Positions 47,853-56,683 of a stretch of DNA of 64,000 nucleotides are shown here, piece by piece. The DNA is taken from assembly GCF_900233005.1 (NCBI RefSeq), contig NZ_LT960611.1:682001-746000 (forward strand), in the 5' to 3' direction. The notes beneath the pieces were generated by a model. The model did no database searches and was not told where the DNA came from. It saw only the letters and a program-made list of their open reading frames with translations. The position numbers and the translations under genes are program-made. Origin of the DNA: Vibrio tapetis subsp. tapetis. GTDB taxonomy: Bacteria > Pseudomonadota > Gammaproteobacteria > Enterobacterales > Vibrionaceae. Position 1 is the stretch's first letter. Each line of letters begins with the position of its first letter.

Positions 47853-50800
47853 TTACGTCTTGGGATGAATTTTAAACAAAATCGCAAACATCACAGGAAC
47901 GACAATCAACGTCAATACGGTCGCAAAACCAAGCCCGGCCATGATGGTTACCGCCATAGAGCCAAAGAAGGCATCAAACACAAGTGGGATCATGCCCAAT
48001 ATGGTTGTCAACGCTGCCAAACTCACCGGGCGTACACGGCTAATGGCACTATCTACAATCGCTAAATACGGATCTTTACCTGATTCTAGTTCGATGTTGA
48101 TTTGATCGAGTAGAACAATACCGTTTTTCAAAATCATGCCACTTAAGCTCAGTAACCCTAAGAAAGCGGTAAAACTGAACGGCATGCCACCAGCTAATAG
48201 GCCGATAGAAACACCAATAATCGATAGCGGAACCGTAAACCAAATCACCAATGGTTTCTTGAACGAGTTGAACAAGAAAATCGTAATGATAAACATCAGT
48301 AAGTAACCCATTGGCAATGAGCTAAACAATGAATCTTGTGCGTCTTTAGATGACTCGTATTCCCCCCCCCAACTGATGCTATAACCTTCCGGTAGTGGCA
48401 ACGCTTCAATGCTTGGCTGTACTCGGCTAAACAAACTTGCTGCTGTGTCTTGGCTGAGCACGTCATGATCGGCCAATACGGTTAGGGTGCGCTTTCTGTC
48501 TCTTCGTTGAATCAACGGCTCTGACCACGCCAATTCAACCCCGTCAATCACTTGTTCGACCGGCACATAACCTTGTTGAGTTGGGCTCCAGATTTTTACG
48601 TTCTGCAATGATTCAAAGTCGACACGTTCTTCTTCTGGCAAACGGCTCATGATCGGCAAACGGTGAGTCCCGTCCCTTAACAACCCAATTACGCTACCAC
48701 CAAACGCATTTTGCAGAGTGTTGGAAAGATCCGCTTTGGAGATACCTAAACGCCTAGCTTTCGATTCATTGAAGATTGGCACTAGCTCTTTTGTGCGTTC
48801 ACGCCAATTGTGCCTTACGTTTCTTGCTCCATCGTCAAGCAATAGAATGTCTTCAACTTGTACCGCTATATCACGCAATATTTGAGGATCTGGACCCGTG
48901 ATTCTGGCTTCAATTTTGGATGCTGGTGACGGCCCGAACTCCATCAATTTAAACTGGAACGTCGGTTTGCTAAATCGGTCACTTAACGTATCGTTTAACT
49001 GATTCAACAAAACAAACATGTTTTCACGATCGGTCGAGCGAACTTGAAGCTGCGTATAGGCTTCGTAACTTTTCTCTGGCTGGTAGGTAAGCGCAAAACG
49101 CTGCAAACCTTGACCCGTTGACGTTGTTACAAACTCAACATGCTCTTGTTCTCGGATGAATTTTTCAACACTCTGCGCTTGTTTTTGCGTTTGGCGTATG
49201 TCGCTACCTTCTGGCATCCACATATCAACGTAGAACATTGGTGTATTTGATGGTGGGAAAAACTGTTGTTTTACCATACCAAAAGCCATCACCGCACCGG
49301 CGAGCAAAACGACCATACTCACAACGGTTACCCAGCGAAAGCGCAATGCTTGTTTTAACAAGCCGCCAAATATCGTGAATAGTGCGCCTTTATAGGGATC
49401 GGCTTGTTCTTCACCCTCGGCACTTGGTTGCTCTTTAAGTAATAGCCCGGCTAAAAATGGAGTAATGGTGAGTGCTGTGATCCAACTTAAAAACAATGAG
49501 AAGCACAATACCCAGAACAAGGAGCCCATGAACTCACCGGTAGCATCTTGCGACAATCCAATCGGTGCGAACGCGGTAATGGCAATAATCGTCGCGCCTA
49601 ACAACGGCCATTGCGTTTGTTTTACGATGTCTGTTGCGGCTTGAACTTTCGTTCGCCCTTTCTTTAGGCCAACCAGTATGCCTTCCACAACCACAATTGC
49701 ATTATCCACCAGCATACCAAGCGCAATGATCAGAGCGCCTAACGAGATCCGGTGAAGTTCAATTTCATTGAGTTGCATTAATATGAAGGTACCCAGTACG
49801 GTCAGTAACAAGACGGAACCGATGATCAAGCCACTTCGAAGACCCATAGCAAACAGTAATACGATGATCACTATCGCAACCGCTTGACCTAGGCTTACCA
49901 CAAAGTCTTGTACCGAGTTATCGACTTCTTGTGCCTGGTTGTAGAAATGGTCAATGTTTACACCAGCGGGTTTAATATTCTCTAAGCTCGCCAGCTTCGT
50001 ATCGACTGCTTTGCCAACTTCGACAACGTTCACGCCCGCACCAAAAGAAATGGCAAGGTTAATAGCCGGTTTGCCGTTGTAGGTAATGATATTCGTTGGT
50101 TTTTCTTGCACACCGCGTGAAAGGTTCGCCACATCTTTTAATCGAATTAGGTTACCTGTGTCTCGACCATGAATGATCGAATTCTCTAATTCTTCAACAC
50201 TCGACAAACTTCCGCTTGGCCTGATGGTTAAGCTTTCACCGTTGAGCATGACTTCGCCGGAGGCAACCACGCTGTTTTGTTGGTTAAGTAACCCAACAAT
50301 GTTATTAATATCAAGGTTAAGCGCACTCATTCGATCCAGTGATATTTCTACGAACAGCATCTCTTGCTGATCACCAGAAATAGCTACTTTGCCCACACCA
50401 TCGACCAATTCAATTTCACGAGATAAGTAATCGGCGTAACGCTTTAGTTCGACATAATCGTAACCATCACCAGTTAACATCAGCATAACGCCGTATACAT
50501 CGCCGAAATCGTCAATGATTTGAAGTGAATTCACTTCCTGAGGCAATGAAGGTCGAAGATCATTGATCTTACGGCGCATTTCATCCCATATTTGCGGGAG
50601 TTCATCTGGGCCATAATCCATTTCCATGCTAACCATGATCTGCGACATACCCGCAGATGACGTAGAGGTTATTTGCTTAATGTAAGGGAGCTTCCGAATT
50701 TCCTTTTCTAATGGATAAGTGAGTTCCTCTTCGACTTCCGTTGATGTTGCGCCAGGGTAAGTCGATATGATCATCGCATCTTTAATGGTAAATGCAGGGT

Positions 50801-50909
50801 CTTCTAAACGCCCGAGGTCGTTAAAAGCACTCACACCGCCTATCGCGAGGATAACGATAAATAGCCAACTAATGACCTTGTTTTTCATTGAGTATTGCGC
50901 AATGTTCAT
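47853..50909 (-). CDS. RND multidrug efflux inner-membrane transporter (VexK-like)
   Basis: 1018 residues of the HAE-RND type with 12 predicted helices and two large periplasmic loops. The proton-relay helix reads GMLVDNAIVVVEG, with one Asp where AcrB has two. It exports drugs or detergents across the envelope with the two adaptor proteins encoded just upstream and an outer-membrane channel encoded elsewhere, probably TolC. The start overlaps the adaptor's stop as TAATG. One pump with two adaptors and this order match VexIJK of V. cholerae. Confidence 0.92.
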   Translation of the reverse strand: MNIAQYSMKNKVISWLFIVILAIGGVSAFNDLGRLEDPAFTIKDAMIISTYPGATSTEVEEELTYPLEKEIRKLPYIKQITSTSSAGMSQIMVSMEMDYGPDELPQIWDEMRRKINDLRPSLPQEVNSLQIIDDFGDVYGVMLMLTGDGYDYVELKRYADYLSREIELVDGVGKVAISGDQQEMLFVEISLDRMSALNLDINNIVGLLNQQNSVVASGEVMLNGESLTIRPSGSLSSVEELENSIIHGRDTGNLIRLKDVANLSRGVQEKPTNIITYNGKPAINLAISFGAGVNVVEVGKAVDTKLASLENIKPAGVNIDHFYNQAQEVDNSVQDFVVSLGQAVAIVIIVLLFAMGLRSGLIIGSVLLLTVLGTFILMQLNEIELHRISLGALIIALGMLVDNAIVVVEGILVGLKKGRTKVQAATDIVKQTQWPLLGATIIAITAFAPIGLSQDATGEFMGSLFWVLCFSLFLSWITALTITPFLAGLLLKEQPSAEGEEQADPYKGALFTIFGGLLKQALRFRWVTVVSMVVLLAGAVMAFGMVKQQFFPPSNTPMFYVDMWMPEGSDIRQTQKQAQSVEKFIREQEHVEFVTTSTGQGLQRFALTYQPEKSYEAYTQLQVRSTDRENMFVLLNQLNDTLSDRFSKPTFQFKLMEFGPSPASKIEARITGPDPQILRDIAVQVEDILLLDDGARNVRHNWRERTKELVPIFNESKARRLGISKADLSNTLQNAFGGSVIGLLRDGTHRLPIMSRLPEEERVDFESLQNVKIWSPTQQGYVPVEQVIDGVELAWSEPLIQRRDRKRTLTVLADHDVLSQDTAASLFSRVQPSIEALPLPEGYSISWGGEYESSKDAQDSLFSSLPMGYLLMFIITIFLFNSFKKPLVIWFTVPLSIIGVSIGLLAGGMPFSFTAFLGLLSLSGMILKNGIVLLDQINIELESGKDPYLAIVDSAISRVRPVSLAALTTILGMIPLVFDAFFGSMAVTIMAGLGFATVLTLIVVPVMFAILFKIHPKT

Positions 50910-51970
50910 TAGTGGTTACCTTCTGCTTTCACGACTGATTGCCCTTCGCGTAATTTTCTTAAACTCGAACTGACAAGCACATCACCCTGAGCCGATCCGT
51001 TGGCAATGATTGCCCCTTCACTGTTAATGAACTCAACCTTCACTTCTTTTCTATGCACTTCACCTTCTGACCATTTCCACACATAAAACTGGCCGTTTTC
51101 ATCGCCGGCTTGGAGGACAGGCATTGGCACTTGATAACCCGTTTGAGTCCTAAGGCCTGCTGCAAGTAAATCAACTTCAACGTTAACACTGGTTCCAGGT
51201 AAAATAGCCGGCGTTACTTGTGGCATTCTCAACCACATTTCATAAGTTTGTGATTGTGGTGACGGCTCGCTAGTATGCTCTAAATAGGTAAGCGTGTAGG
51301 TTTCACTTAAGCCTGAAAACGATGCCATCGGCTTATAATTGCTTTGGTTTCGATCCGGATTAAGCATGGCGAGAACCGTATCTGATAACTGAATTTGAAC
51401 GTAAACTTGATCATTCTGATACATGCTTACAACCGTTTCACCTGGGTTGACGCTCTCAAACTGTTCTTTATCCAACGCCGATATAACGCCATCGAATGGC
51501 GCCGTTAAAACACTGTATTTCATTTTTTGTTGTTCAGCCTGAAAGTTCGCTTGCGCCAGCCTCATATTGGCGGTCAATTCATCCAACTCGGCATCCGAGA
51601 CCATTTGACGAACAAACATTTCTTCACCACGGCTCAGTTGTTTTTTAGCAAGCGCAAATTGAGCTTTTGCATCGGACAATTTCTGGCGTAGTTTCTTGTC
51701 GTCGAGTTTCGCCAGTACATCGCCTCTTTTAACTTGTTGTCCTTCTATGACTAAACGAGAGACCAATTCACCTTCAATTCGAAAAGACAGAGGTGTACGC
51801 TCTGCCGGCATCACCTGCCCCTTGAAGCTACGATGCTGAGTTTCAATGGGTGCACTGACCGTCACTGTCGATACTGAAAGTGGCATTGCGCTCTGTTTCA
51901 CGTCTTCTGTGGTACACCCTTGAGTTAACAATAGCGCCGACAGGCTAGCTGCTAGTAATCCATACTTCAT
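50909..51970 (-). CDS. RND efflux periplasmic adaptor (second, VexJ-like)
   Basis: HlyD-type membrane fusion protein of 353 residues from the ATG at 51970. It has a lipoprotein-like signal ending in TQGC, a beta-barrel/lipoyl part with SFRIEGELVSRLV and GDVLAKLDD, a helical hairpin (about 90-150), then FDGVISAL. The frame is open from 51994, but the ATG at 51970 forms the same TAATG overlap with the gene before it as occurs at its own end, with AAGG upstream. It links the pump to an outer-membrane channel. Confidence 0.88.
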   Translation of the reverse strand: MKYGLLAASLSALLLTQGCTTEDVKQSAMPLSVSTVTVSAPIETQHRSFKGQVMPAERTPLSFRIEGELVSRLVIEGQQVKRGDVLAKLDDKKLRQKLSDAKAQFALAKKQLSRGEEMFVRQMVSDAELDELTANMRLAQANFQAEQQKMKYSVLTAPFDGVISALDKEQFESVNPGETVVSMYQNDQVYVQIQLSDTVLAMLNPDRNQSNYKPMASFSGLSETYTLTYLEHTSEPSPQSQTYEMWLRMPQVTPAILPGTSVNVEVDLLAAGLRTQTGYQVPMPVLQAGDENGQFYVWKWSEGEVHRKEVKVEFINSEGAIIANGSAQGDVLVSSSLRKLREGQSVVKAEGNH

Positions 51971-53046
51971 TAGATGCCGCCTTCTTTTTGCCATGCTTTC
52001 ACTATTTGTCCTTCAATCAGTTTTTCGACGCCAGCAACGACGATCAAATCGCCTTTTTCTAAGCCACCGACCACTGCGTTGTTGTTATCAAATTGCACAG
52101 AGATGCGATTAACTTGCTGGCTCTCTGGATTAAATCGCCACAGTTCACCTTCTGTGTTGACCTTAGATAACCAAGCCGCGTTTGGTAGCGCAAAAGCATC
52201 GTGGCGAATGGCAGATTGAATATGAACTTGACCAGACATACCCGTTAATAAATTCATTGCTTTTGGTCTTTGAATGGTTACCGATGCTTCGTAACTATTG
52301 GTATCTAAATCAGGCTGAGTGGATATTTGTTTGAAGCTCGCTTCGATACGCTGTTGTGAATGATTGTCCATGGTGATCCACATTCGCTTTTGTTTTAGCG
52401 CGCTAATACCAACACTTTTTACATAAGAAACAGGAAGCGTGAAAGCGACATCCATTTGGTCAATGTTAATGAGATTGATCACTGGCTGTTTTGCTCCAAC
52501 CAATTGAAACTGCTTTGCGAACGTATAAGAAACCATGCCATCAAAAGGAGCTACTAGCGCTGTATGCGCCAAATCGGTTTTGGCTTGCTCTAAGCTCGCG
52601 AACGTCGCCTTAAAGCGAGTTTCATTTTGGTCGTAGTTATCGGCACTAATTAACTTTTTATCAAATAACTGCTTGGCTCTTTGGTATTGAGTTATGGCCA
52701 AATCAAATTGAGCCTGCTTGGCGTCTACCGCTAATTGGTAATCGGTTGGATCAAGCTGAGCAATTAGCTGACCTTTCACTACCTGTTCACCCATTCGAAC
52801 GGTCGCAGACTCAATCACCCCACCAACCTGAAAAGACAACTGGGCACGATCGGTTGCATCTACCTTCGCCAAGAAACTGTCGACTGTTTGCTGCCCTAAT
52901 TGAGGAACAGTAACTAACTTTACGGGCGTAATGACTGGATCGATTATTTCAGAATTGGCGTTGTTACAGCCACTTAACGAAATACTCAATGCAGCAATTG
53001 CAGCGACCGTCGTCAGTTTAGTTAAGTGATATTTGGACGTTATCAT
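51970..53046 (-). CDS. RND efflux periplasmic adaptor (first, VexI-like)
   Basis: HlyD-type adaptor of 358 residues: signal with lipobox LSGC, lipoyl segment QVVKGQLIAQLDP, alpha hairpin (about 100-165) and FDGMVSYTF. It is the first gene of the three-gene operon. ATG 53046 has TGGAG six bases upstream, so I prefer it to the ATG at 53061. It differs clearly from the second adaptor in sequence, so the pair may form mixed hexamers rather than being a recent duplication. Control is through the operator at 53068-53091. Confidence 0.88.
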   Translation of the reverse strand: MITSKYHLTKLTTVAAIAALSISLSGCNNANSEIIDPVITPVKLVTVPQLGQQTVDSFLAKVDATDRAQLSFQVGGVIESATVRMGEQVVKGQLIAQLDPTDYQLAVDAKQAQFDLAITQYQRAKQLFDKKLISADNYDQNETRFKATFASLEQAKTDLAHTALVAPFDGMVSYTFAKQFQLVGAKQPVINLINIDQMDVAFTLPVSYVKSVGISALKQKRMWITMDNHSQQRIEASFKQISTQPDLDTNSYEASVTIQRPKAMNLLTGMSGQVHIQSAIRHDAFALPNAAWLSKVNTEGELWRFNPESQQVNRISVQFDNNNAVVGGLEKGDLIVVAGVEKLIEGQIVKAWQKEGGI

Positions 53047-53067
53047 CGTTTTCTCCATCACGATTTA

Positions 53068-53091
53068 TATACTACACACATGTGCAGTATA
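53068..53091. promoter_or_regulatory. Palindromic operator for TetR regulator
   Basis: A 24-bp palindrome with outer arms TATACT and AGTATA and inner CACA/TGTG; 10 of 12 pairs match. It lies 22 bases before the first adaptor start and about 110 bases before the tetR gene. The size and symmetry fit a TetR-family operator covering the efflux promoter. Confidence 0.72.
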
Positions 53092-53202
53092 TTCACAATT
53101 AGACAGAGATCAATTGTTATTTTCCACGCGTGCAATATAATTAAATGACTAACTGAGCCAAATCTGGTAAAAATGTCCCCGAGCAATATAAGAAGAGTTA
53201 GC

Positions 53203-54003
53203 ATGGTTGAACGTAAACAAGGTCGCCGTAGCGCCCAACAAGCAGAAGAAACCAAACAACATATCCTTTTGTTCGCAACCCAAATGTTTTGCGAGCAAGG
53301 TTACGAGCGGGTTTCCTTACGTAGTATTAGTGAAAAGGCCGGCGTGTCTCATAGCTTGATCCGCCATCATTTCGGCAGTAAAGAAAAAATTTGGCACGCG
53401 ATCAGTGATGGCTTGCATGACTACATGCAAAGATACATCGCGCATATACTCGAGAAGTTACCACCCGATACTCAAGCAAATGTGAAACTGTACACGCTTG
53501 TTTCACGTTTATTGGCATTTATGCTGACTTACCCTCAACCAATTCAGCTAATCGCTGACGCGGTTAGGCAAGAAGACGCGTTATTTGATTATTTTATTGA
53601 TAACGTTGGTGAGCTTGAGTCGCAAGTATTCGCTATTGCTGAGGAATACAACACTTTGTTTCCTGAGACCCCAGTAAACGTAGCCGAGCTAAAATGGCAG
53701 ATGATCATGGTCGCGCATAGTGCAGCGAGCTTAACGCCCTTTATGCGTCAAACGTGGGTAGATGAGTCACTCAACGACGTGGAATGTTTGGCTCGTCAGT
53801 GGCAAATGTTTGAAAGACATGTTGCGTCTGTTCTCCATATTGAGCAAGAGAACCGATTAACAACCGTCACTGTCGATGACTTGGTATACGATGTGCCGTG
53901 CTTTACACAAGAGCAAGGTGGCGATTGCGCATTTGAACAGCAACTCAATCAACTAAATCGAGTTTTTGGCTGTATGCATGGCGCGGACGCAGAAACACAA
54001 TAG
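53203..54003 (+). CDS. TetR-family regulator of efflux operon
   Basis: 266 residues. The N-terminal helix-turn-helix (about 15-65) has GYERVSLRSISEKAG and HHFGSKEKIW, the usual TetR pattern. The ligand-binding half is longer than average, with an extra C-terminal piece of about 50 residues containing two cysteines near a QGGDCAFEQQ stretch. It is divergent from the pump operon and most likely represses it. ATG 53203 seems best; a start at 53173 is possible and would add ten residues. Confidence 0.88.
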   Translation: MVERKQGRRSAQQAEETKQHILLFATQMFCEQGYERVSLRSISEKAGVSHSLIRHHFGSKEKIWHAISDGLHDYMQRYIAHILEKLPPDTQANVKLYTLVSRLLAFMLTYPQPIQLIADAVRQEDALFDYFIDNVGELESQVFAIAEEYNTLFPETPVNVAELKWQMIMVAHSAASLTPFMRQTWVDESLNDVECLARQWQMFERHVASVLHIEQENRLTTVTVDDLVYDVPCFTQEQGGDCAFEQQLNQLNRVFGCMHGADAETQ

Positions 54004-54040
54004 TGGCGTTATCAAATAGCGGCACTACCAGCCGAAGATG

Positions 54041-54070
54041 AACCACCTGTCGATACGATAGGTGGTTTCT
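54041..54070 (+). terminator. Terminator after tetR
   Basis: AACCACCT pairs with AGGTGGTT over an 11-base loop, followed by TCTATATTCT. The T run is imperfect. Confidence 0.65.
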
Positions 54071-54091
54071 ATATTCTAAATTACGCTCCAA

Positions 54092-54412
54092 TTAAAAGTT
54101 CGGCATCTCCGCAAGTTCTGACACCTCTAACGTACCGCCAATGCCTAAGAACGGGCACTTTTTCGCGATCTTCAGTGCATTTTCTATCGATTCTGACTCT
54201 ATGATGGTATAGCCGGACATAGACGTCGCACTACCAATATTACTATTTCCGCCGGGTTCTATCGTATGTGAGTTTTTTATCGGATTAGCCGGGCTAACTA
54301 ATCCATCACCAATAGAGGCCATCCATTGCTTGTAAGCGGCCATATGGATTTTCCCTTCTTCAGGTGTTGCTGGTGGATTGCCACCAAAGTATACAATCAG
54401 ATACTGTGCCAT
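54092..54412 (-). CDS. YCII/DGPF-related small protein
   Basis: A 106-residue soluble protein of the YciI-like (DGPF) fold: it opens with MAQYLIVYFGG, has MAAYKQWMASIGDGLV, and ends with an ALKIAKKCPFL segment. Members are often linked to sigma factors or ring-cleavage genes, but none is nearby. No reaction can be assigned. Confidence 0.75.
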   Translation of the reverse strand: MAQYLIVYFGGNPPATPEEGKIHMAAYKQWMASIGDGLVSPANPIKNSHTIEPGGNSNIGSATSMSGYTIIESESIENALKIAKKCPFLGIGGTLEVSELAEMPNF

Positions 54413-54606
54413 TGAATTATCCTGTTGGGCTTGCTATCAATTCGATCTTTCTTAAGCGTAGCAACGTATTAAATTAATGCTTAAAGCAAATCAAAAACCC
54501 TCACTTACCGTCTAAATCAACGTATGTCAGCGGTTGTTAATTGTAATTATTGGCATTGTGTGTTCAATTAACAACAATTTAACAGCGTCAGCTCAAAGGA
54601 AATCCA

Positions 54607-56046
54607 GTGAAACTCACCAATACTTACCTAACACTCGGTGAACATTTTTATCAAGAAATCGAGCCTACGCCGGTTACTTCCCCTGATCTGTTTTTGTGGA
54701 ATGAAGCGTTAGCATCCGAATTGTCTGTTTCAGAACAGATAAAAAACCGTGCCAGCCATTACTTTTCTGGAAATGAGCGATTGGAAGGAAGTCAGCCGAT
54801 AGCGCAAGCCTACGCTGGTCACCAATTTGGTAGCTATAACCCACAATTGGGAGATGGCCGTGCTCATTTACTTGGTGATACCAAGAACCTCTCGGGAAAA
54901 ATTCAAGAAATACAGCTAAAAGGTTCAGGACCAACTCGATATTCACGGAGAGGCGATGGACGATGTGCACTTGGACCCGCTGTTCGTGAGTTTATAATGA
55001 GCCAAGCTATGCATTCCCTCGGTGTTCCAACAACCAAAGCGCTTGCCGTTGTCACAACAGGTGAGAAGGTATGGAGGCAATCATCTGAGAACGGCGCCGT
55101 GGTCACACGGGTTGCATCTAGCCACTTACGCGTAGGAACTTTTCAGTACATCGCCGCACTGGATGATAAACACAAGCTTGAACAACTACTCGAATTTGCG
55201 ATTGAGAGGCACTACCCACAGCTCAGCCAACACGAACAAAAGGCGCTGGCGTTTTTAGACTGCGTGATCAAAGCCCAAATCAAAACCGTTGTAGAGTGGA
55301 TGCGTGTCGGCTTTATTCATGGCGTGATGAATACTGACAATACGACTATTTCAGGCGAAACCATCGACTACGGTCCCTGTGCGATGATGGGAAAATATCA
55401 CCCATTAACGGTGTTTAGCTCCATAGACAGAGACGGACGGTACAGCTTTGGCAATCAGCCTTGGATCATGCAATGGAACATGGCTCGCTTAGCAGAGAGC
55501 CTAATTACTCTTGTCGATGATGATGCAGATAAAGCCGTATCAATGCTGGAACCCTATATCAATGGTTTTGCCGAGCAACTTAAAGTCGCTTACTACCAAA
55601 TGATGTATGACAAGCTCGGCTTAATTGCTCAACCAAAACGTGAATTTGTCGATAAACTCTTAACCAGGATGCAAGAACTAGAGCTAGATTATACTCAGAC
55701 GTTTGCCGAGTTAACGCAAAGTTTGGCTCCAGTACCAATGGAAGCGCTTAACACTGAGAACATCAAAGCCTTAGGTGACGTATATGACGAATGGCTATCG
55801 CTCGTAACCACGCAACCCCAAGCTGACACCAGAGAAATCATGCGAAAATCTAACCCTCTGGTCATTCCAAGGAATCATCATATAGAATCTGTAATTAGTC
55901 AGTGTGAGTTGACTGGTAAACCCGAATCTGCGATCGCCATATTGAAGGTGTTGACGTCACCCTACCACGAGAATTCTGAGACCAAACACTATCAAGACGC
56001 CGGGGATGATAACGATAAATATTACCAAACATTTTGTGGTACATAA
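54607..56046 (+). CDS. selO: Protein adenylyltransferase SelO
   Basis: Pseudokinase-fold enzyme that transfers AMP from ATP to Ser, Thr or Tyr of target proteins; formerly YdiU/UPF0061. 479 residues against 478 in E. coli. Conserved blocks are intact: AGHQFGSYNPQLGDGRA near 60, RYSRRGDGRCALGPAVREF near 105, RVASSHLRVGTFQ, and the metal-binding HGVMNTDNTTI and DYGPC. The start is GTG with AAAGGAAA upstream. Family members respond to oxidative stress. It is a single-gene unit upstream of the H-NOX pair. Confidence 0.95.
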   Translation: MKLTNTYLTLGEHFYQEIEPTPVTSPDLFLWNEALASELSVSEQIKNRASHYFSGNERLEGSQPIAQAYAGHQFGSYNPQLGDGRAHLLGDTKNLSGKIQEIQLKGSGPTRYSRRGDGRCALGPAVREFIMSQAMHSLGVPTTKALAVVTTGEKVWRQSSENGAVVTRVASSHLRVGTFQYIAALDDKHKLEQLLEFAIERHYPQLSQHEQKALAFLDCVIKAQIKTVVEWMRVGFIHGVMNTDNTTISGETIDYGPCAMMGKYHPLTVFSSIDRDGRYSFGNQPWIMQWNMARLAESLITLVDDDADKAVSMLEPYINGFAEQLKVAYYQMMYDKLGLIAQPKREFVDKLLTRMQELELDYTQTFAELTQSLAPVPMEALNTENIKALGDVYDEWLSLVTTQPQADTREIMRKSNPLVIPRNHHIESVISQCELTGKPESAIAILKVLTSPYHENSETKHYQDAGDDNDKYYQTFCGT

Positions 56047-56137
56047 TCTCGTAGAACACTAGGTTTTCTTTCTAATACCCTTGAATTTATTATGATTTAA
56101 ACAATACTAAAAGTACGACACACAGATAAGGATCATC

Positions 56138-56680
56138 ATGAAAGGAATTATATTCACTGAGTTCCTCGAACTGGTTGAGGCTCAATTTGGCCTAGAGACT
56201 CTAGACACCGTACTTACGCTTGCTGAAGATGAAGGTATTTATACATCCGTAGGAAGTTATGACCACAAAAACCTAGTGAAACTCATTGTCCAACTGAGTA
56301 AACAAACCGATATTCCGCCAGAAGATCTACAGCAAGTTTTTGGTCAATCCGTATTCAAAAACTTGCTTGCAAGCTTGCCAGCCGATGTTAGCCTCATCCA
56401 AAGTGCAAATACCTTTCAATTTATTCGCCACGTTGAAGAATACATTCACGTTGAAGTTAAAAAGCTCTACCCTGAAGCGAAACCGCCAAGTTTTGTTTTT
56501 ATCAACGAATCCGACACTACAATGACAGTCGATTATCACAGTGCTCGTTGTATGTCTCACGTATGTTTAGGTTTGATACATGGCTGTGCCGAACATTTTA
56601 ACGAAGAACTGGATGTTACCTCAGAACCGCAAAATGAAAGTGGCAGTTGCGTCCGCTTTCATTTGGCGATGAAGAAGTAG
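56138..56680 (+). CDS. hnoX: H-NOX heme nitric oxide sensor
   Basis: A 180-residue heme-binding sensor. The proximal heme ligand is His104 (EYIHVEVKKLYP), and the heme-propionate motif YxSxR is Y133-H-S-A-R137. The distal pocket lacks an obvious hydrogen-bonding Tyr, in line with NO-selective bacterial members. Three or four C-terminal cysteines (138, 143, 150, 171) fit the zinc site of this group. It lies three bases before its kinase gene. In V. harveyi and S. oneidensis such proteins inhibit the partner kinase when NO is bound. Confidence 0.95.
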   Translation: MKGIIFTEFLELVEAQFGLETLDTVLTLAEDEGIYTSVGSYDHKNLVKLIVQLSKQTDIPPEDLQQVFGQSVFKNLLASLPADVSLIQSANTFQFIRHVEEYIHVEVKKLYPEAKPPSFVFINESDTTMTVDYHSARCMSHVCLGLIHGCAEHFNEELDVTSEPQNESGSCVRFHLAMKK

Positions 56681-56683
56681 ACT

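Noticed and set aside
47654..47875. Open frame of 73 residues between pulA and the pump gene
   Set aside because: Poor start context, contains the efflux terminator and runs into the pump gene on the other strand.
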